Source: Muribaculaceae bacterium (lineage in GTDB: Bacteria; Bacteroidota; Bacteroidia; Bacteroidales; Muribaculaceae). Taken from it: a stretch of DNA of 35,435 bases. Made by a program: the position numbers and the translations under genes. Below, piece by piece: positions 7,927-16,652 of the stretch. The notes under the pieces were generated by a model. It ran no database searches. It worked only from the letters and a program-made list of their open reading frames with translations, and had not been told where the DNA came from. The DNA is taken from contig JAFZUL010000040.1 of the NCBI GenBank assembly GCA_017618355.1, positions 1-35,435 on the forward strand, read 5' to 3'. The stretch's first letter is position 1, and each line of letters opens with the position of its first letter.

Positions 7927-8970
7927 ATGACCAACTTAAGTTCACATAGGTTTACTATTGTCACAGTAGTGCTGGCATTTTTGCTGCTGGCGCTTATGGT
8001 GGCATGTCTGCTCTATGGATCGGTGGATATTGAGCCAAATGTGATTTTCTCCATCTTGATGGGGAATGACAGTGGCAACGAGGCCCTCAACACGATAGTG
8101 CTGGAGTCGCGCGTGCCCATGATTTTGACTGCGATACTTGCTGGAGCGGCGCTGAGCGTGAGCGGACTGCTGCTGCAGACCACCTTCAATAACCCCCTTG
8201 CCGGTCCATCAATACTTGGCGTCTCGACTGGCGCTGGCCTCGGTGTGGCTATTGTGATGCTTGCCATGGGAGGCACGATAGGCAGCATGTCGGGCGATTC
8301 GATAGGTGGCTACTTGGCGACGCTGGTTGCTGCTGTTATTGGCGCTGCTGTGGTGCTGGTCATCCTAATGGTTTTTGCCTCGATTGTCAAGAGTTCGACG
8401 ATGCTCCTCATTATGGGTATCTTAGTGAGTTACTTAGCGTCGAGCGTCATATCGCTGCTCAATTCGGTAGCTACTGAGCAGGGACTTCAGAGTTATGTGT
8501 ATTGGGGCTTCGGTAATTTCACTGGTGTTTCGCTTGACCAGATGCCGATTTTTGCGATAGTGATAGTGTTGTCGCTTGTGTCGGCGATGCTGATGATTAA
8601 GCCACTCAACGCGTTGCTGCTTGGCACCCGCTATGCACAGAACTTGGGCGTGAACACCCACCGCACCCGCAACCTGTTGCTGCTCATAACCGGCGTGCTG
8701 ACTGCCGTTGTCACCGCATTTTGCGGTCCTATCGGTTTCTTGGGACTTGTGGTGCCGCACATCGCCCGCCTGGCACTTAACACCAGTGATCACAGCCGAT
8801 TGATGCCTGTGACGATGCTCACTGGCGCTGTGACGGCATTGCTGTGCACACTTATCAGTGTTTCGTCTCCTCATGGCATAATCCCTATCAATGCCATCAC
8901 ACCCATCATTGGCGTGCCAATTATCATCTATATCATTATCAACCGTCGCAAGATTAATTATTTCAACTGA
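7927..8970 (+). CDS. ABC importer permease, FecCD/BtuC family
   Basis: A 347-residue inner-membrane permease of the FecCD type with about ten hydrophobic helices. Hallmarks are LESRVPMILTAILAGAALSVSGLLLQTTFNNPLAGPSILGVSTGAGLG near the N-terminus and GPIGFLGLVVPHIARL near residue 275, which is the cytoplasmic loop that contacts the ATPase. It forms a homodimer in the importer with the binding protein upstream and the ATPase 2 bp downstream (stop at 8970, next ATG at 8973). The 153-bp spacer before it holds two repeat families and no promoter that I can see. Confidence 0.93.
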   Translation: MTNLSSHRFTIVTVVLAFLLLALMVACLLYGSVDIEPNVIFSILMGNDSGNEALNTIVLESRVPMILTAILAGAALSVSGLLLQTTFNNPLAGPSILGVSTGAGLGVAIVMLAMGGTIGSMSGDSIGGYLATLVAAVIGAAVVLVILMVFASIVKSSTMLLIMGILVSYLASSVISLLNSVATEQGLQSYVYWGFGNFTGVSLDQMPIFAIVIVLSLVSAMLMIKPLNALLLGTRYAQNLGVNTHRTRNLLLLITGVLTAVVTAFCGPIGFLGLVVPHIARLALNTSDHSRLMPVTMLTGAVTALLCTLISVSSPHGIIPINAITPIIGVPIIIYIIINRRKINYFN

Positions 8971-8972
8971 TT

Positions 8973-9950
8973 ATGGCTATACTTCAAACTTACGATATGG
9001 CGGTTGGATTTGGGCAAGGAAGCAAGCGCACCACTTTGCTCAAAGGGTTGAATCTGAAACTCGAGCAGGGCTCTCTTGTCGCTTTGCTAGGACGCAACGG
9101 AGCTGGCAAGTCAACTCTAATCAGAGCCATAACTTGCGACAATGCCCCAATTGAGGGCAGCGTGGAGATTGACGGCAATCCGGCATCAGATATTACAAAA
9201 CACCAGCTCTCGAGGCTCGTGGCGCTAGTAGCCACCGAGCGCATCATGGGCGGTGCATTCACGATAAGCGAACTTGTGGCTCTTGGTCGCCAGCCGCACA
9301 CTGGATTCCTGGGTCGCCTGAGTAAGCATGACAAGGAAGTGGTGAGCCAGTGTCTTGAGGCAGTAGGAATATCGCACAAGGCACAGCAGCATGTTGCTAG
9401 CCTGAGCGATGGCGAGCGTCAGAAGGCGATGATTGCCAAAGCCTTGGCGCAAGAGACTCCAATAATCGTGCTTGACGAGCCTACCGCCTTCCTTGATGTG
9501 GCAAGCCGCATCGAGACAATGCAACTGCTGCACAAGTTGGCACATGAGCAGAACAAGGCAGTGCTGCTGTCGAGTCATGACATATCACAGTCACTGCTTC
9601 TTGCCGATGAACTGTGGGTCATCACCAGCGACCATGAGGTGGTGACTGGCACTACAGAGCAGGTGGTGATGAGTGGCGCTATGGACCGCGTGTTTGGCGA
9701 TACGTCAATCTTCTTCAATGGCAATTTGTGTGACTATGAGGCGCAGTTGCCAACCGTTGCGACGGTGAGGATTAATTGCGACGACAACAACTTGGCACGA
9801 TGCATGACCAATGCATTGCTGCGCAACGGCATCGCTGTGGATGAGACCAGCGACATCATAATCAAAGTTGATGATGTTAATCACATAACTCTGCCCGATG
9901 GCAAAATAGCGAGCAGCGTGAAAGAAGTTGTCAAGTATTTCAATAAATAG
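8973..9950 (+). CDS. ABC importer ATPase, FecE/BtuD family, with C-terminal extension
   Basis: A 325-residue ABC ATPase with Walker [10 protein letters not shown], signature [15 protein letters not shown], Walker [15 protein letters not shown] and the switch His in LLSSHD. The nucleotide-binding domain ends near residue 245. About 70 further residues follow ([30 protein letters not shown] and on) that are absent from E. coli FecE or BtuD and look like a small alpha/beta domain. It is translationally adjacent to the permease and energises the importer on the cytoplasmic face. Confidence 0.92.
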   Translation: MAILQTYDMAVGFGQGSKRTTLLKGLNLKLEQGSLVALLGRNGAGKSTLIRAITCDNAPIEGSVEIDGNPASDITKHQLSRLVALVATERIMGGAFTISELVALGRQPHTGFLGRLSKHDKEVVSQCLEAVGISHKAQQHVASLSDGERQKAMIAKALAQETPIIVLDEPTAFLDVASRIETMQLLHKLAHEQNKAVLLSSHDISQSLLLADELWVITSDHEVVTGTTEQVVMSGAMDRVFGDTSIFFNGNLCDYEAQLPTVATVRINCDDNNLARCMTNALLRNGIAVDETSDIIIKVDDVNHITLPDGKIASSVKEVVKYFNK

Positions 9951-9975
9951 AATATTAATACGTTTATATAATATT

Positions 9976-10422
9976 ATGATTGACAAAGTAGAAGTAAAGA
10001 TAGTGAACAAGAGTCCCAATGCTCTGCCGGCCTACAGCACCGAGTTGAGTGCGGGTATGGATCTCAGGGCGTGGCTTAGTGAACCGGTGGTGCTGCAACC
10101 TATGGAGAGGGCTTTAATTCCCACAGGCATCTATATTGAACTGCCGCCAGGCTATGAGTGCCAAATCAGGCCTCGTAGCGGATTGGCACTGAAGCGCGGA
10201 CTCACAGTGCTCAACACGCCTGGCACTATCGATGCAGATTATCGTGGCGAAGTGTGTGTGATACTCGCTAACCTAGGCAACGAACCGCAGACCATAGAGA
10301 ATGGAGAACGCGTGTGCCAGATGGTCGTGGCACGTCACTCAACTGTGGAGTGGATGCAAGTTGAGGAACTTGGCAACACAGAGCGTGGCGCAGGAGGCTT
10401 CGGACACACAGGAAGTAAATGA
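9976..10422 (+). CDS. dut: Deoxyuridine 5'-triphosphate nucleotidohydrolase
   Basis: A 148-residue trimeric dUTPase that converts dUTP to dUMP and pyrophosphate, keeping uracil out of DNA. All five motifs are visible: SAGMDLRAW (I), [10 protein letters not shown] (II), [16 protein letters not shown] (III), [11 protein letters not shown] (IV) and [10 protein letters not shown] (V). The frame is open from 9928, but homology starts at MIDKVEVKI, so ATG 9976 is chosen. It sits 25 bp after the importer ATPase and 25 bp before the TPR gene. The dut-TPR-DUF4292 order is common in Bacteroidales. Confidence 0.95.
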   Translation: MIDKVEVKIVNKSPNALPAYSTELSAGMDLRAWLSEPVVLQPMERALIPTGIYIELPPGYECQIRPRSGLALKRGLTVLNTPGTIDADYRGEVCVILANLGNEPQTIENGERVCQMVVARHSTVEWMQVEELGNTERGAGGFGHTGSK

Positions 10423-10447
10423 TTTTAATTAATCTATAATCTGAATA

Positions 10448-12205
10448 ATGAAGAATTTTTTCAGCATAGCAATATTGGCTTTTATCGTGATGGTTGCGGT
10501 GGGTCAGGCGATGGCAAAAAACGGCAAGGCCACAACTGGCACTACCGGAGTGTCGCTGCAAGACAAGCATAAGGCTGATTACATCTATATGCATGCACAT
10601 GCCTTGAAGGAGAGCGATAGCATCGCTGCCTACTTCGACTTGATTAAGTATGCCCATAAACTCGACACAACCAACACGGCTGCCGCCTTTTACTATGGCT
10701 ACCTGCTGTTGTTAAAGGACAATTCGACCCCAGCAGACATGGAGCGTGGTCTAGCGTTGATGAAGAAGCATGTAGATGCTCACCCCGAGGACTACTACGA
10801 GGCGACCTATTACAGCGATGCTTGCATAACATTAGGTCATAATGATTTAGGACTTCAGGTGATGGAGAAACTTGCCGAACTCAACCCCACCAAAACCGAA
10901 GTTCAAATGCGTTTGGCATCGGCTTATGTCCGCAACGAGAAGTTTGAGAAGGCGCTGCGTGTGTATGAGCACATCGAGGAAGTTGAGGGTGAGTCAATAG
11001 AGACTACCGCCTATAAAGCCGCTTTGTGCTCTGAGATTGGTGACACTATTGGTGCCATCCAGCAGATGCGCAACCTTTACAATACAGCTCCCGCCAATGT
11101 CAGCTATAACCTCGTGATGAGCGAGATGTTCAATCAGTATGGCATGCAGGACAGTGCAATTTATTACCTCGACCGCGCTCAAGAGTTGGAGCCCAATAAT
11201 GGCAATGTGTATTTTGCTAAAGCTCAGTATTATGATGCGATGGGCGATTCCATTAATTACGACAAAGAAATATATAACGCCCTTGTCGCACCTGGTTTGG
11301 ATGTGGACACTAAACTTGATGTTTTGACGCAATACACATCAACACAAATCATGCGCAACGACTCTACCGACCGCGTCAACAACCTTTTCAAAGTGTTGGT
11401 AGAGCAGCATCCGCTTGAGCCTAAGGTTCATGAACTCTACAGCATGTATTTCTCTACGATGAAAGACTACAAGCATGCCGTTGAGGAATTAGGCTATGGC
11501 CTTGACCTTGACCCAACCAATGCCGAGGCTTGGCAGCGGCTTATGGTTGTTAACGTTATGGATGAGAATTACCCTAAAGCCATTGAAGCCGCCAAGAAAG
11601 CTCTCGAGTATAATCCCGAGAATATGGATTTATATCGCTATATCGCGCCGCTGTACTATCAGATGAAAGAATATGACAAGGCAATCGACACCTACAATGA
11701 TGCCCTGGCATTGGTCGATAGTGTACAAAACAATGAGCTCTATAGCGACCTTTTGGGCGGTAAAGGCGACGTGCTGGTGGCGATGGGTGATTCTGTTGGC
11801 GCTTTTAATCTATATGATCATGCTTTGAGCATCTGTCCGGGTAACTCTAGCGTGATGAACAACTACGCCTACTTCCTCTCGCTTAGCGACAAGAACCTCG
11901 ACAAGGCCGAGAGTATGGCGGCAAAGGCTGTCAACGCCAATCCCAATAACGCTACCTTTATCGACACCTACGCTTGGGTGTATTTCAAGAAGAAGAACTA
12001 TGACATGGCGCTGTTCTATATCAAGTCGGCGATTTATAATGCCGACGAACCCAGCGCTGATATTATAGAGCATTACGGCGACATCCTGTATATGACTGGC
12101 GAAAAGGACGAGGCGGTGAAGCAGTGGGAGAAGGCGCTCGAACTCAGTCCTGACAGCGACATACTGAAACGTAAGGTAGAAAACAAGACATATTTTGAAA
12201 ACTAA
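10448..12205 (+). CDS. Exported tetratricopeptide-repeat protein
   Basis: A 585-residue protein with a signal peptide (MKNFFSIAILAFIVMVAVGQAMA) and then about a dozen TPR units. Clear repeats include YYEATYYSDACITLGHNDLGLQVMEKLAELNP, AWQRLMVVNVMDENYPKAIEAAKKALEYNP and a final DILYMTGEKDEAVKQWEKALELSP. No enzyme domain is present, so it is likely a periplasmic or membrane-attached scaffold. The gene follows dut and precedes the DUF4292 lipoprotein with a 6-bp gap. That conserved neighbourhood suggests envelope biogenesis, but the partner is unknown. Confidence 0.88.
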   Translation: MKNFFSIAILAFIVMVAVGQAMAKNGKATTGTTGVSLQDKHKADYIYMHAHALKESDSIAAYFDLIKYAHKLDTTNTAAAFYYGYLLLLKDNSTPADMERGLALMKKHVDAHPEDYYEATYYSDACITLGHNDLGLQVMEKLAELNPTKTEVQMRLASAYVRNEKFEKALRVYEHIEEVEGESIETTAYKAALCSEIGDTIGAIQQMRNLYNTAPANVSYNLVMSEMFNQYGMQDSAIYYLDRAQELEPNNGNVYFAKAQYYDAMGDSINYDKEIYNALVAPGLDVDTKLDVLTQYTSTQIMRNDSTDRVNNLFKVLVEQHPLEPKVHELYSMYFSTMKDYKHAVEELGYGLDLDPTNAEAWQRLMVVNVMDENYPKAIEAAKKALEYNPENMDLYRYIAPLYYQMKEYDKAIDTYNDALALVDSVQNNELYSDLLGGKGDVLVAMGDSVGAFNLYDHALSICPGNSSVMNNYAYFLSLSDKNLDKAESMAAKAVNANPNNATFIDTYAWVYFKKKNYDMALFYIKSAIYNADEPSADIIEHYGDILYMTGEKDEAVKQWEKALELSPDSDILKRKVENKTYFEN

Positions 12206-12211
12206 ATAAAG

Positions 12212-13045
12212 ATGAAAAAACACTCATTTAAGATTGCAGCATTGCTATTGCTCACTATTGCTTCGTTGACTTCTTGTTCCAAAAAAGTGATAGCGACCGA
12301 TGATGACAATGGCACAGTGGTTGTAACAAATGAAAATGTTGACATTTCGGCCTACTATCAAGCCGACTGGCGCACCTTCAAGAGTGGCGGCAACGTGGAG
12401 ATTGGCTCGGGCAGCAAGTCGTTAAGCTCATCGATGCAGATGAGGATGATAAGAAATAAGAGCATCTATGTGTCGGTGCGTCCCGTGCTGGGTATCGAAG
12501 CTGCCAAGATGGTTATCAATGGCGACTCGATATTGCTCGTCGATAAGTTGCACAAGCGTTATCTGCTGGAGAAGGCGTCGTTGCTCACCAATGGCATACC
12601 AGTGACAGTGGGCGCTCTTCAAGACATCTTCCTGGGACGCGCTTTTGAACTAGGCAAGGGCTCGTTGACACAAGACTTGAAAGACGATTTCACGGTTAGT
12701 GTGGTGGACAACAAGGTGGTGCTCACTCCCAAGTCCCAGTATAAAGGCTTTGACTACAATTTTGTGTATGACGGTCGCAACAACATCGTGTCGCTCAACG
12801 TTATTCCGTCCAATTCTGGCGCTTCGACCTATAGCGTGACCTATGGAAAAGTGCAAGGCAGCGTTGCGGGAAAGGTCGCAACCGAAGCCAAAGTCTCGAC
12901 AAAACTCAACGGCAATTCTATGAAGCTTGAATTGGAGTATAAGGATATCAACTGGAACGAGAGCTTAACTATCGACACCAATATCCCCAAGAATTATAAG
13001 CGCATAGAGGGCAAGGATATAATGCAACTGCTAGGAGGCAATTGA
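12212..13045 (+). CDS. DUF4292 family lipoprotein
   Basis: A 277-residue lipoprotein (signal peptide ending in LTSCS, Cys 22). The mature part is beta-rich with the DUF4292 pattern: SLSSSMQMRMIRNKSIYVSVRPVLGIEAAKMVINGDSILLVDKLHKRYLLE. The fold is distantly like LolA/LolB-type lipoprotein carriers. The gene starts 6 bp after the TPR gene. In many Bacteroidales a peptidoglycan hydrolase activator (M23) comes next; here a transferase is found instead. Role in the outer membrane or periplasm is inferred from the signal only. Confidence 0.85.
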   Translation: MKKHSFKIAALLLLTIASLTSCSKKVIATDDDNGTVVVTNENVDISAYYQADWRTFKSGGNVEIGSGSKSLSSSMQMRMIRNKSIYVSVRPVLGIEAAKMVINGDSILLVDKLHKRYLLEKASLLTNGIPVTVGALQDIFLGRAFELGKGSLTQDLKDDFTVSVVDNKVVLTPKSQYKGFDYNFVYDGRNNIVSLNVIPSNSGASTYSVTYGKVQGSVAGKVATEAKVSTKLNGNSMKLELEYKDINWNESLTIDTNIPKNYKRIEGKDIMQLLGGN

Positions 13046-13049
13046 TAGA

Positions 13050-13994
13050 ATGATTAAAATTGAAAAATATAGTCCACAGTGCAAGCAAGTGTGGGACGCT
13101 GCCGTAAAAAATTCACGCAACGGCACGTTTCTTCATCTGCGTGGCTATATGGACTATCATAGCGACCGTTTTGCAGATTTCTCACTGGTGGCGCGTGACG
13201 GCGAAAGAATCGTTGCTGTGCTGCCTGCGTGTCGCGAAGGTCACAAGCTGTATAGCCACAAAGGTCTCACTTACGGCAGTTGGCTGGTGCCTCTGAGGCA
13301 TTTTGATGTCACCACTATGATGGAGGTGTGGGAGACTGCCATGCAGTTCTTGCAAGACGAGGGCATAGAGGAAATTATCTATAAGCCTGTGCCACACATC
13401 TATCACCGCTATCCTTGCGAGGAAGACCTTTATGCCCTTTTCAAGGCAGGTGGCGTGCTCACCGAGAGCAATATCTCCACAACTATCGACCTTGACGAGC
13501 CACTGCCTTTTGACCGAGGCAATAAGCGCAATGTCAATCTTGCCCTCAAGAGTGGGGTAGAGGTGGCTGAGTCGTGCGACTGGCAAGGATATTGGGATAT
13601 GCTCGACTCTTTGCTTATGGAAAAATATGGCAGGCATCCTGTTCATTCGCTTGATGAGATTACGCTTCTGCATTCCCGCTTTCCCGAGAATATAAAGCTC
13701 TATACCGCAAAACTTGGCGATGAACTGCTCGCTGGAGTGGTAATGTATTATTGTGGTAACGAGGTCGCTCACTGCCAGTATATCGCCTCAACTGAGCGTG
13801 GCCGAGAACTCAAGGCTCTGACATTACTTTTTTATTACCTGATAAAAGAGTCGTCACAGGCTGGCTTCCGCTATTTCGACTTTGGTATCTCAACAGAAAA
13901 TGGAGGCCTGTATCTTAACGAAGGCCTTGTGCGCCAAAAATGCCGAATGGGCGGCCGTGGCATAGTTTATCAAGTGCTAAGTGTAAAACTTTAA
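13050..13994 (+). CDS. FemAB/GNAT-like acyltransferase
   Basis: A 314-residue cytoplasmic protein with two GNAT-type halves, as in FemAB and the BioF2-like acetyltransferases. The C-terminal half shows LYTAKLGDELLAGVVMYYCGNEVAHCQYIASTERGRELKALTLLFYYLIKESSQAGFRYFDFGIST, the typical strand-helix-strand block. Members of this superfamily transfer amino acids or acyl groups to cell-wall precursors, sugars or proteins. The following flippase and lpxB suggest envelope or surface glycan work, but the substrate is unknown. The ATG lies 4 bp after the DUF4292 stop. An AGGAGG at 13033-13038 falls inside the preceding gene and may be chance. Confidence 0.78.
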   Translation: MIKIEKYSPQCKQVWDAAVKNSRNGTFLHLRGYMDYHSDRFADFSLVARDGERIVAVLPACREGHKLYSHKGLTYGSWLVPLRHFDVTTMMEVWETAMQFLQDEGIEEIIYKPVPHIYHRYPCEEDLYALFKAGGVLTESNISTTIDLDEPLPFDRGNKRNVNLALKSGVEVAESCDWQGYWDMLDSLLMEKYGRHPVHSLDEITLLHSRFPENIKLYTAKLGDELLAGVVMYYCGNEVAHCQYIASTERGRELKALTLLFYYLIKESSQAGFRYFDFGISTENGGLYLNEGLVRQKCRMGGRGIVYQVLSVKL

Positions 13995-14011
13995 GTGTGA
14001 CTCTCAACAAT

Positions 14012-14050
14012 AACCCATAAACGATAACCAATAACCAATAACCTAAATCA
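14012..14050 (+). repeat. Heptad array ending at the flippase start codon
   Basis: Units AACCCAT, AAACGAT, AACCAAT, AACCAAT and AACCTAA in exact 7-bp register, then ATCA and the ATG at 14051. Confidence 0.88.
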
Positions 14051-15484
14051 ATGAGCAAGCGTGAAGGATTGTCGAAAGTAATACTCAAGGCTATGGGCAT
14101 CTTTGGAGGTGTTCAGGTCTTGACTATTTTGTGCTCGATAATCCGCACTAAGCTTGTTGCATTGTGGATAGGACCGTTTGGTGTCGGACTTTTTGGCATC
14201 TACAACCAGGCTCTGGAGATGATGAACACCGCCACAAACTTGGGTGTGCGCAACAGCAGCGTGCGTGACATCTCTCAGGCGGTGGAACAGCGCGACGCTA
14301 CTCTTATAGCGCGCATTATCACTGTGGTGCGCCGATGGTCGCTTTGGCTTGGACTGGGCGGTGCATTGATTACAATGGGCATGGCTCCGTTCCTAAGCCG
14401 TTTCTCGTTTGGTGACTACACCCATGAGTGGCATTTTGTTGCTCTGGCGGTGGCTGTGCTGTTTATGGCATTGACCAATGGTGAGTATGCCGTGCTTCAG
14501 GGACTATCGAAGCTCAAACGCCTGGCGCGTGTCACGGTGAGTGGTGTGCTTGGAGGACTTTTCATTTCAATACCACTTTTCTATTTTCTTCGTGAGGATA
14601 GTGTTCTGCCGTCAATCATCGCATACGCATTGTGTGTAGTAGTGGCGGCATATATCTATAAAGACAAGGAATATCCTCCTGCTCAGGTTTCGCCCCGAGA
14701 GACAGAGCAAATGGGTGCAGGATTTATCAAACTTGGCGTGTATATGACTCTTGGGTCATTTGTGGGTATGCTAGCGTCCTACACCTTTGTCTCCTGGCTA
14801 AATGTCTACAGCGGAACCAATTCAGTAGGTTTTTATCAGGCAGGCTACACGCTTATCGAAAAGTATGCTGGTTTGGTGTTTACTGCTCTAGGCATGGAGT
14901 TCTATCCCCGTTTGGCCCGTGTGGCTAATAATTCTCGCCGCATACGTGTCTTTGTCTCTCAGGAGATGAACATCTCCTTCATGGTGCTCACGCCATTCCT
15001 GCTGGCGTTTATCTTGTTGCGCTCCCAATTGGTGTGGCTGCTCTATAGCAAAGAGTTTGAGATTATTATCACTTATATCTCATGGGGAGCTGTGGGAACC
15101 GTGTTGCGTGCCATGTCGTGGTGCATGGCGTTTGTGATGCTGGCAAAGGGTGACGGCAAGATATTCCTCATCACCGAGTCGCTGAGTGCAGTGTCGGGAC
15201 TGGCGTTCAACATTGTATGCTTTATTTTCTGGGGCGTTGACGGCTTAGGATATTCTTACCTTGCATGGTATGTCTTATACACCATCATTGTAGGGGTAGT
15301 ATATTTCAAGATTTATCATCTCACATTGAGCATCAAGTGTTATCGCAACCTTGCAACTACTTTGCTTGTGTGCGTAGTCGCAGTCCTCTCCATGCAATTT
15401 GGAGTCTGGTACTTGGCACTGATAGTGTTTGCTGTGGCGGCACCATTTTGCCTACGACAAGCCTACCGCGTTTGGGTGCGATAA
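14051..15484 (+). CDS. Polysaccharide/O-antigen flippase (Wzx, MATE-like superfamily)
   Basis: A 477-residue integral membrane protein with about 12-14 hydrophobic helices. The N-terminal block KAMGIFGGVQVLTILCSIIRTKLVALWIGPFGVGLFGIYNQALEMM is typical of the O-antigen translocase branch (compare Wzx/WzxE). The family flips undecaprenyl-linked saccharides across the inner membrane. No glycosyltransferase cluster is present here; neighbours are an acyltransferase and lpxB, so it may be a stand-alone flippase for a conserved surface glycan. Its spacer is entirely heptad repeat. Confidence 0.87.
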   Translation: MSKREGLSKVILKAMGIFGGVQVLTILCSIIRTKLVALWIGPFGVGLFGIYNQALEMMNTATNLGVRNSSVRDISQAVEQRDATLIARIITVVRRWSLWLGLGGALITMGMAPFLSRFSFGDYTHEWHFVALAVAVLFMALTNGEYAVLQGLSKLKRLARVTVSGVLGGLFISIPLFYFLREDSVLPSIIAYALCVVVAAYIYKDKEYPPAQVSPRETEQMGAGFIKLGVYMTLGSFVGMLASYTFVSWLNVYSGTNSVGFYQAGYTLIEKYAGLVFTALGMEFYPRLARVANNSRRIRVFVSQEMNISFMVLTPFLLAFILLRSQLVWLLYSKEFEIIITYISWGAVGTVLRAMSWCMAFVMLAKGDGKIFLITESLSAVSGLAFNIVCFIFWGVDGLGYSYLAWYVLYTIIVGVVYFKIYHLTLSIKCYRNLATTLLVCVVAVLSMQFGVWYLALIVFAVAAPFCLRQAYRVWVR

Positions 15485-15491
15485 TTAGAAT

Positions 15492-15521
15492 AATTGACAA
15501 CTGATAACAGATAACTCATAA
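15492..15521 (+). repeat. Heptad array ending at the lpxB start codon
   Basis: AATTGAC, AACTGAT, AACAGAT and AACTCAT in 7-bp register, then AA and the ATG at 15522. Confidence 0.82.
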
Positions 15522-16652
15522 ATGAAATATTTCATCATAGCAGGTGAAGCCTCGGGCGACATTCATGGCAGTGCGCTGATTGAGGCTCTCAAGGAGCAGG
15601 ATGGTCAAGCTCATATTGACTTTCTTGGCGGTGACCTTATGGCTCGCAGTGCAGGCCATGAGCCGCTTATCCATTACCGCGACATGGCATTTATGGGTTT
15701 CATCGAGGTGATAAAGCACTTGGGCAGCATCTTGGGCTTTATGAAACGCGCTAAGCAAGCAATGACTGACAATCGCCCAGATGCCTTGATTCTTATTGAC
15801 TATCCATCGTTTAACCTCAAGATGGCGAAATGGGCTGATAAGCAGGAGATACCAGTGTTCTACTTTATCTCTCCGAAGGTGTGGGCGTGGAAGGAGTATC
15901 GAGTGAAGGACATTAAGCGATATGTGAAGCGCATGTACTCGATATTGCCGTTTGAGACTGATTTCTACCGCAAGCACGACTATGAGGTGGAATATGTGGG
16001 AAATCCTACTGTCAAAGAGATCGCCTCAGCTATTGCCAAGATGCGCCCTGTCGTCGGGTTCTGTGCAGAGAACGATCTTGACCAAGAGAAACCTATTATC
16101 GCCATTGTTCCTGGCTCGCGTAAGAAAGAGATTCGCGATAACCTGCCCACGATGTTTGCTGCAGCTCGTTGCCATAGCGATTGCCAAGTGGTGATAGCTG
16201 GCGCTCCAAGTATTGACGATGAGCTGTATAGTGAGGTGATGGGCGCCAATAAGGCTCCAGTGCTTAGAGGACAGACTTTTGAGTTAGTGCATAATGCCCG
16301 TGTGGCGCTTGTCACATCAGGTACCGCGACTCTCGAGACAGCTCTTTTAGGCACTCCGCAGGTGGCTTGCTATCGCATGAATGGCAGCAAACGGGTGTAT
16401 TGGTTTTACAGCAAGCTCATCAAGGGCAAATATGTGACACTTCCTAATCTCATTGCCGATGCGCCTCTTATTCCTGAGTTGCTGTTACATCATTGCACGA
16501 TTGAGAATGTGGATTCTTGGCTCACTAAACTGCTCAATGATGGATCTGCACGCCAAGAGATGCTTAACGGATACCAGAGAATGGCGGAAATATTGACAGA
16601 TAAAGACTGTGCATCAACCACAGCTAAGCGCATAATCGAACAATTGAAATGA
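15522..16652 (+). CDS. lpxB: Lipid-A-disaccharide synthase
   Basis: A 376-residue GT19 glycosyltransferase that joins UDP-2,3-diacylglucosamine and lipid X to make the lipid A disaccharide at the inner membrane. Signatures are AGEASGDIHGSALIEAL at the N-terminus, LIDYPSFNLKMAKW, the conserved YFISPKVWAWKEYRVKDIKRYV, IVPGSRKKEI and LVTSGTATLETALLGTPQVACYR. Full length for the family. The stop overlaps the next start by 4 bp (ATGA), showing tight coupling to the HD-RpiB gene. Confidence 0.96.
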   Translation: MKYFIIAGEASGDIHGSALIEALKEQDGQAHIDFLGGDLMARSAGHEPLIHYRDMAFMGFIEVIKHLGSILGFMKRAKQAMTDNRPDALILIDYPSFNLKMAKWADKQEIPVFYFISPKVWAWKEYRVKDIKRYVKRMYSILPFETDFYRKHDYEVEYVGNPTVKEIASAIAKMRPVVGFCAENDLDQEKPIIAIVPGSRKKEIRDNLPTMFAAARCHSDCQVVIAGAPSIDDELYSEVMGANKAPVLRGQTFELVHNARVALVTSGTATLETALLGTPQVACYRMNGSKRVYWFYSKLIKGKYVTLPNLIADAPLIPELLLHHCTIENVDSWLTKLLNDGSARQEMLNGYQRMAEILTDKDCASTTAKRIIEQLK

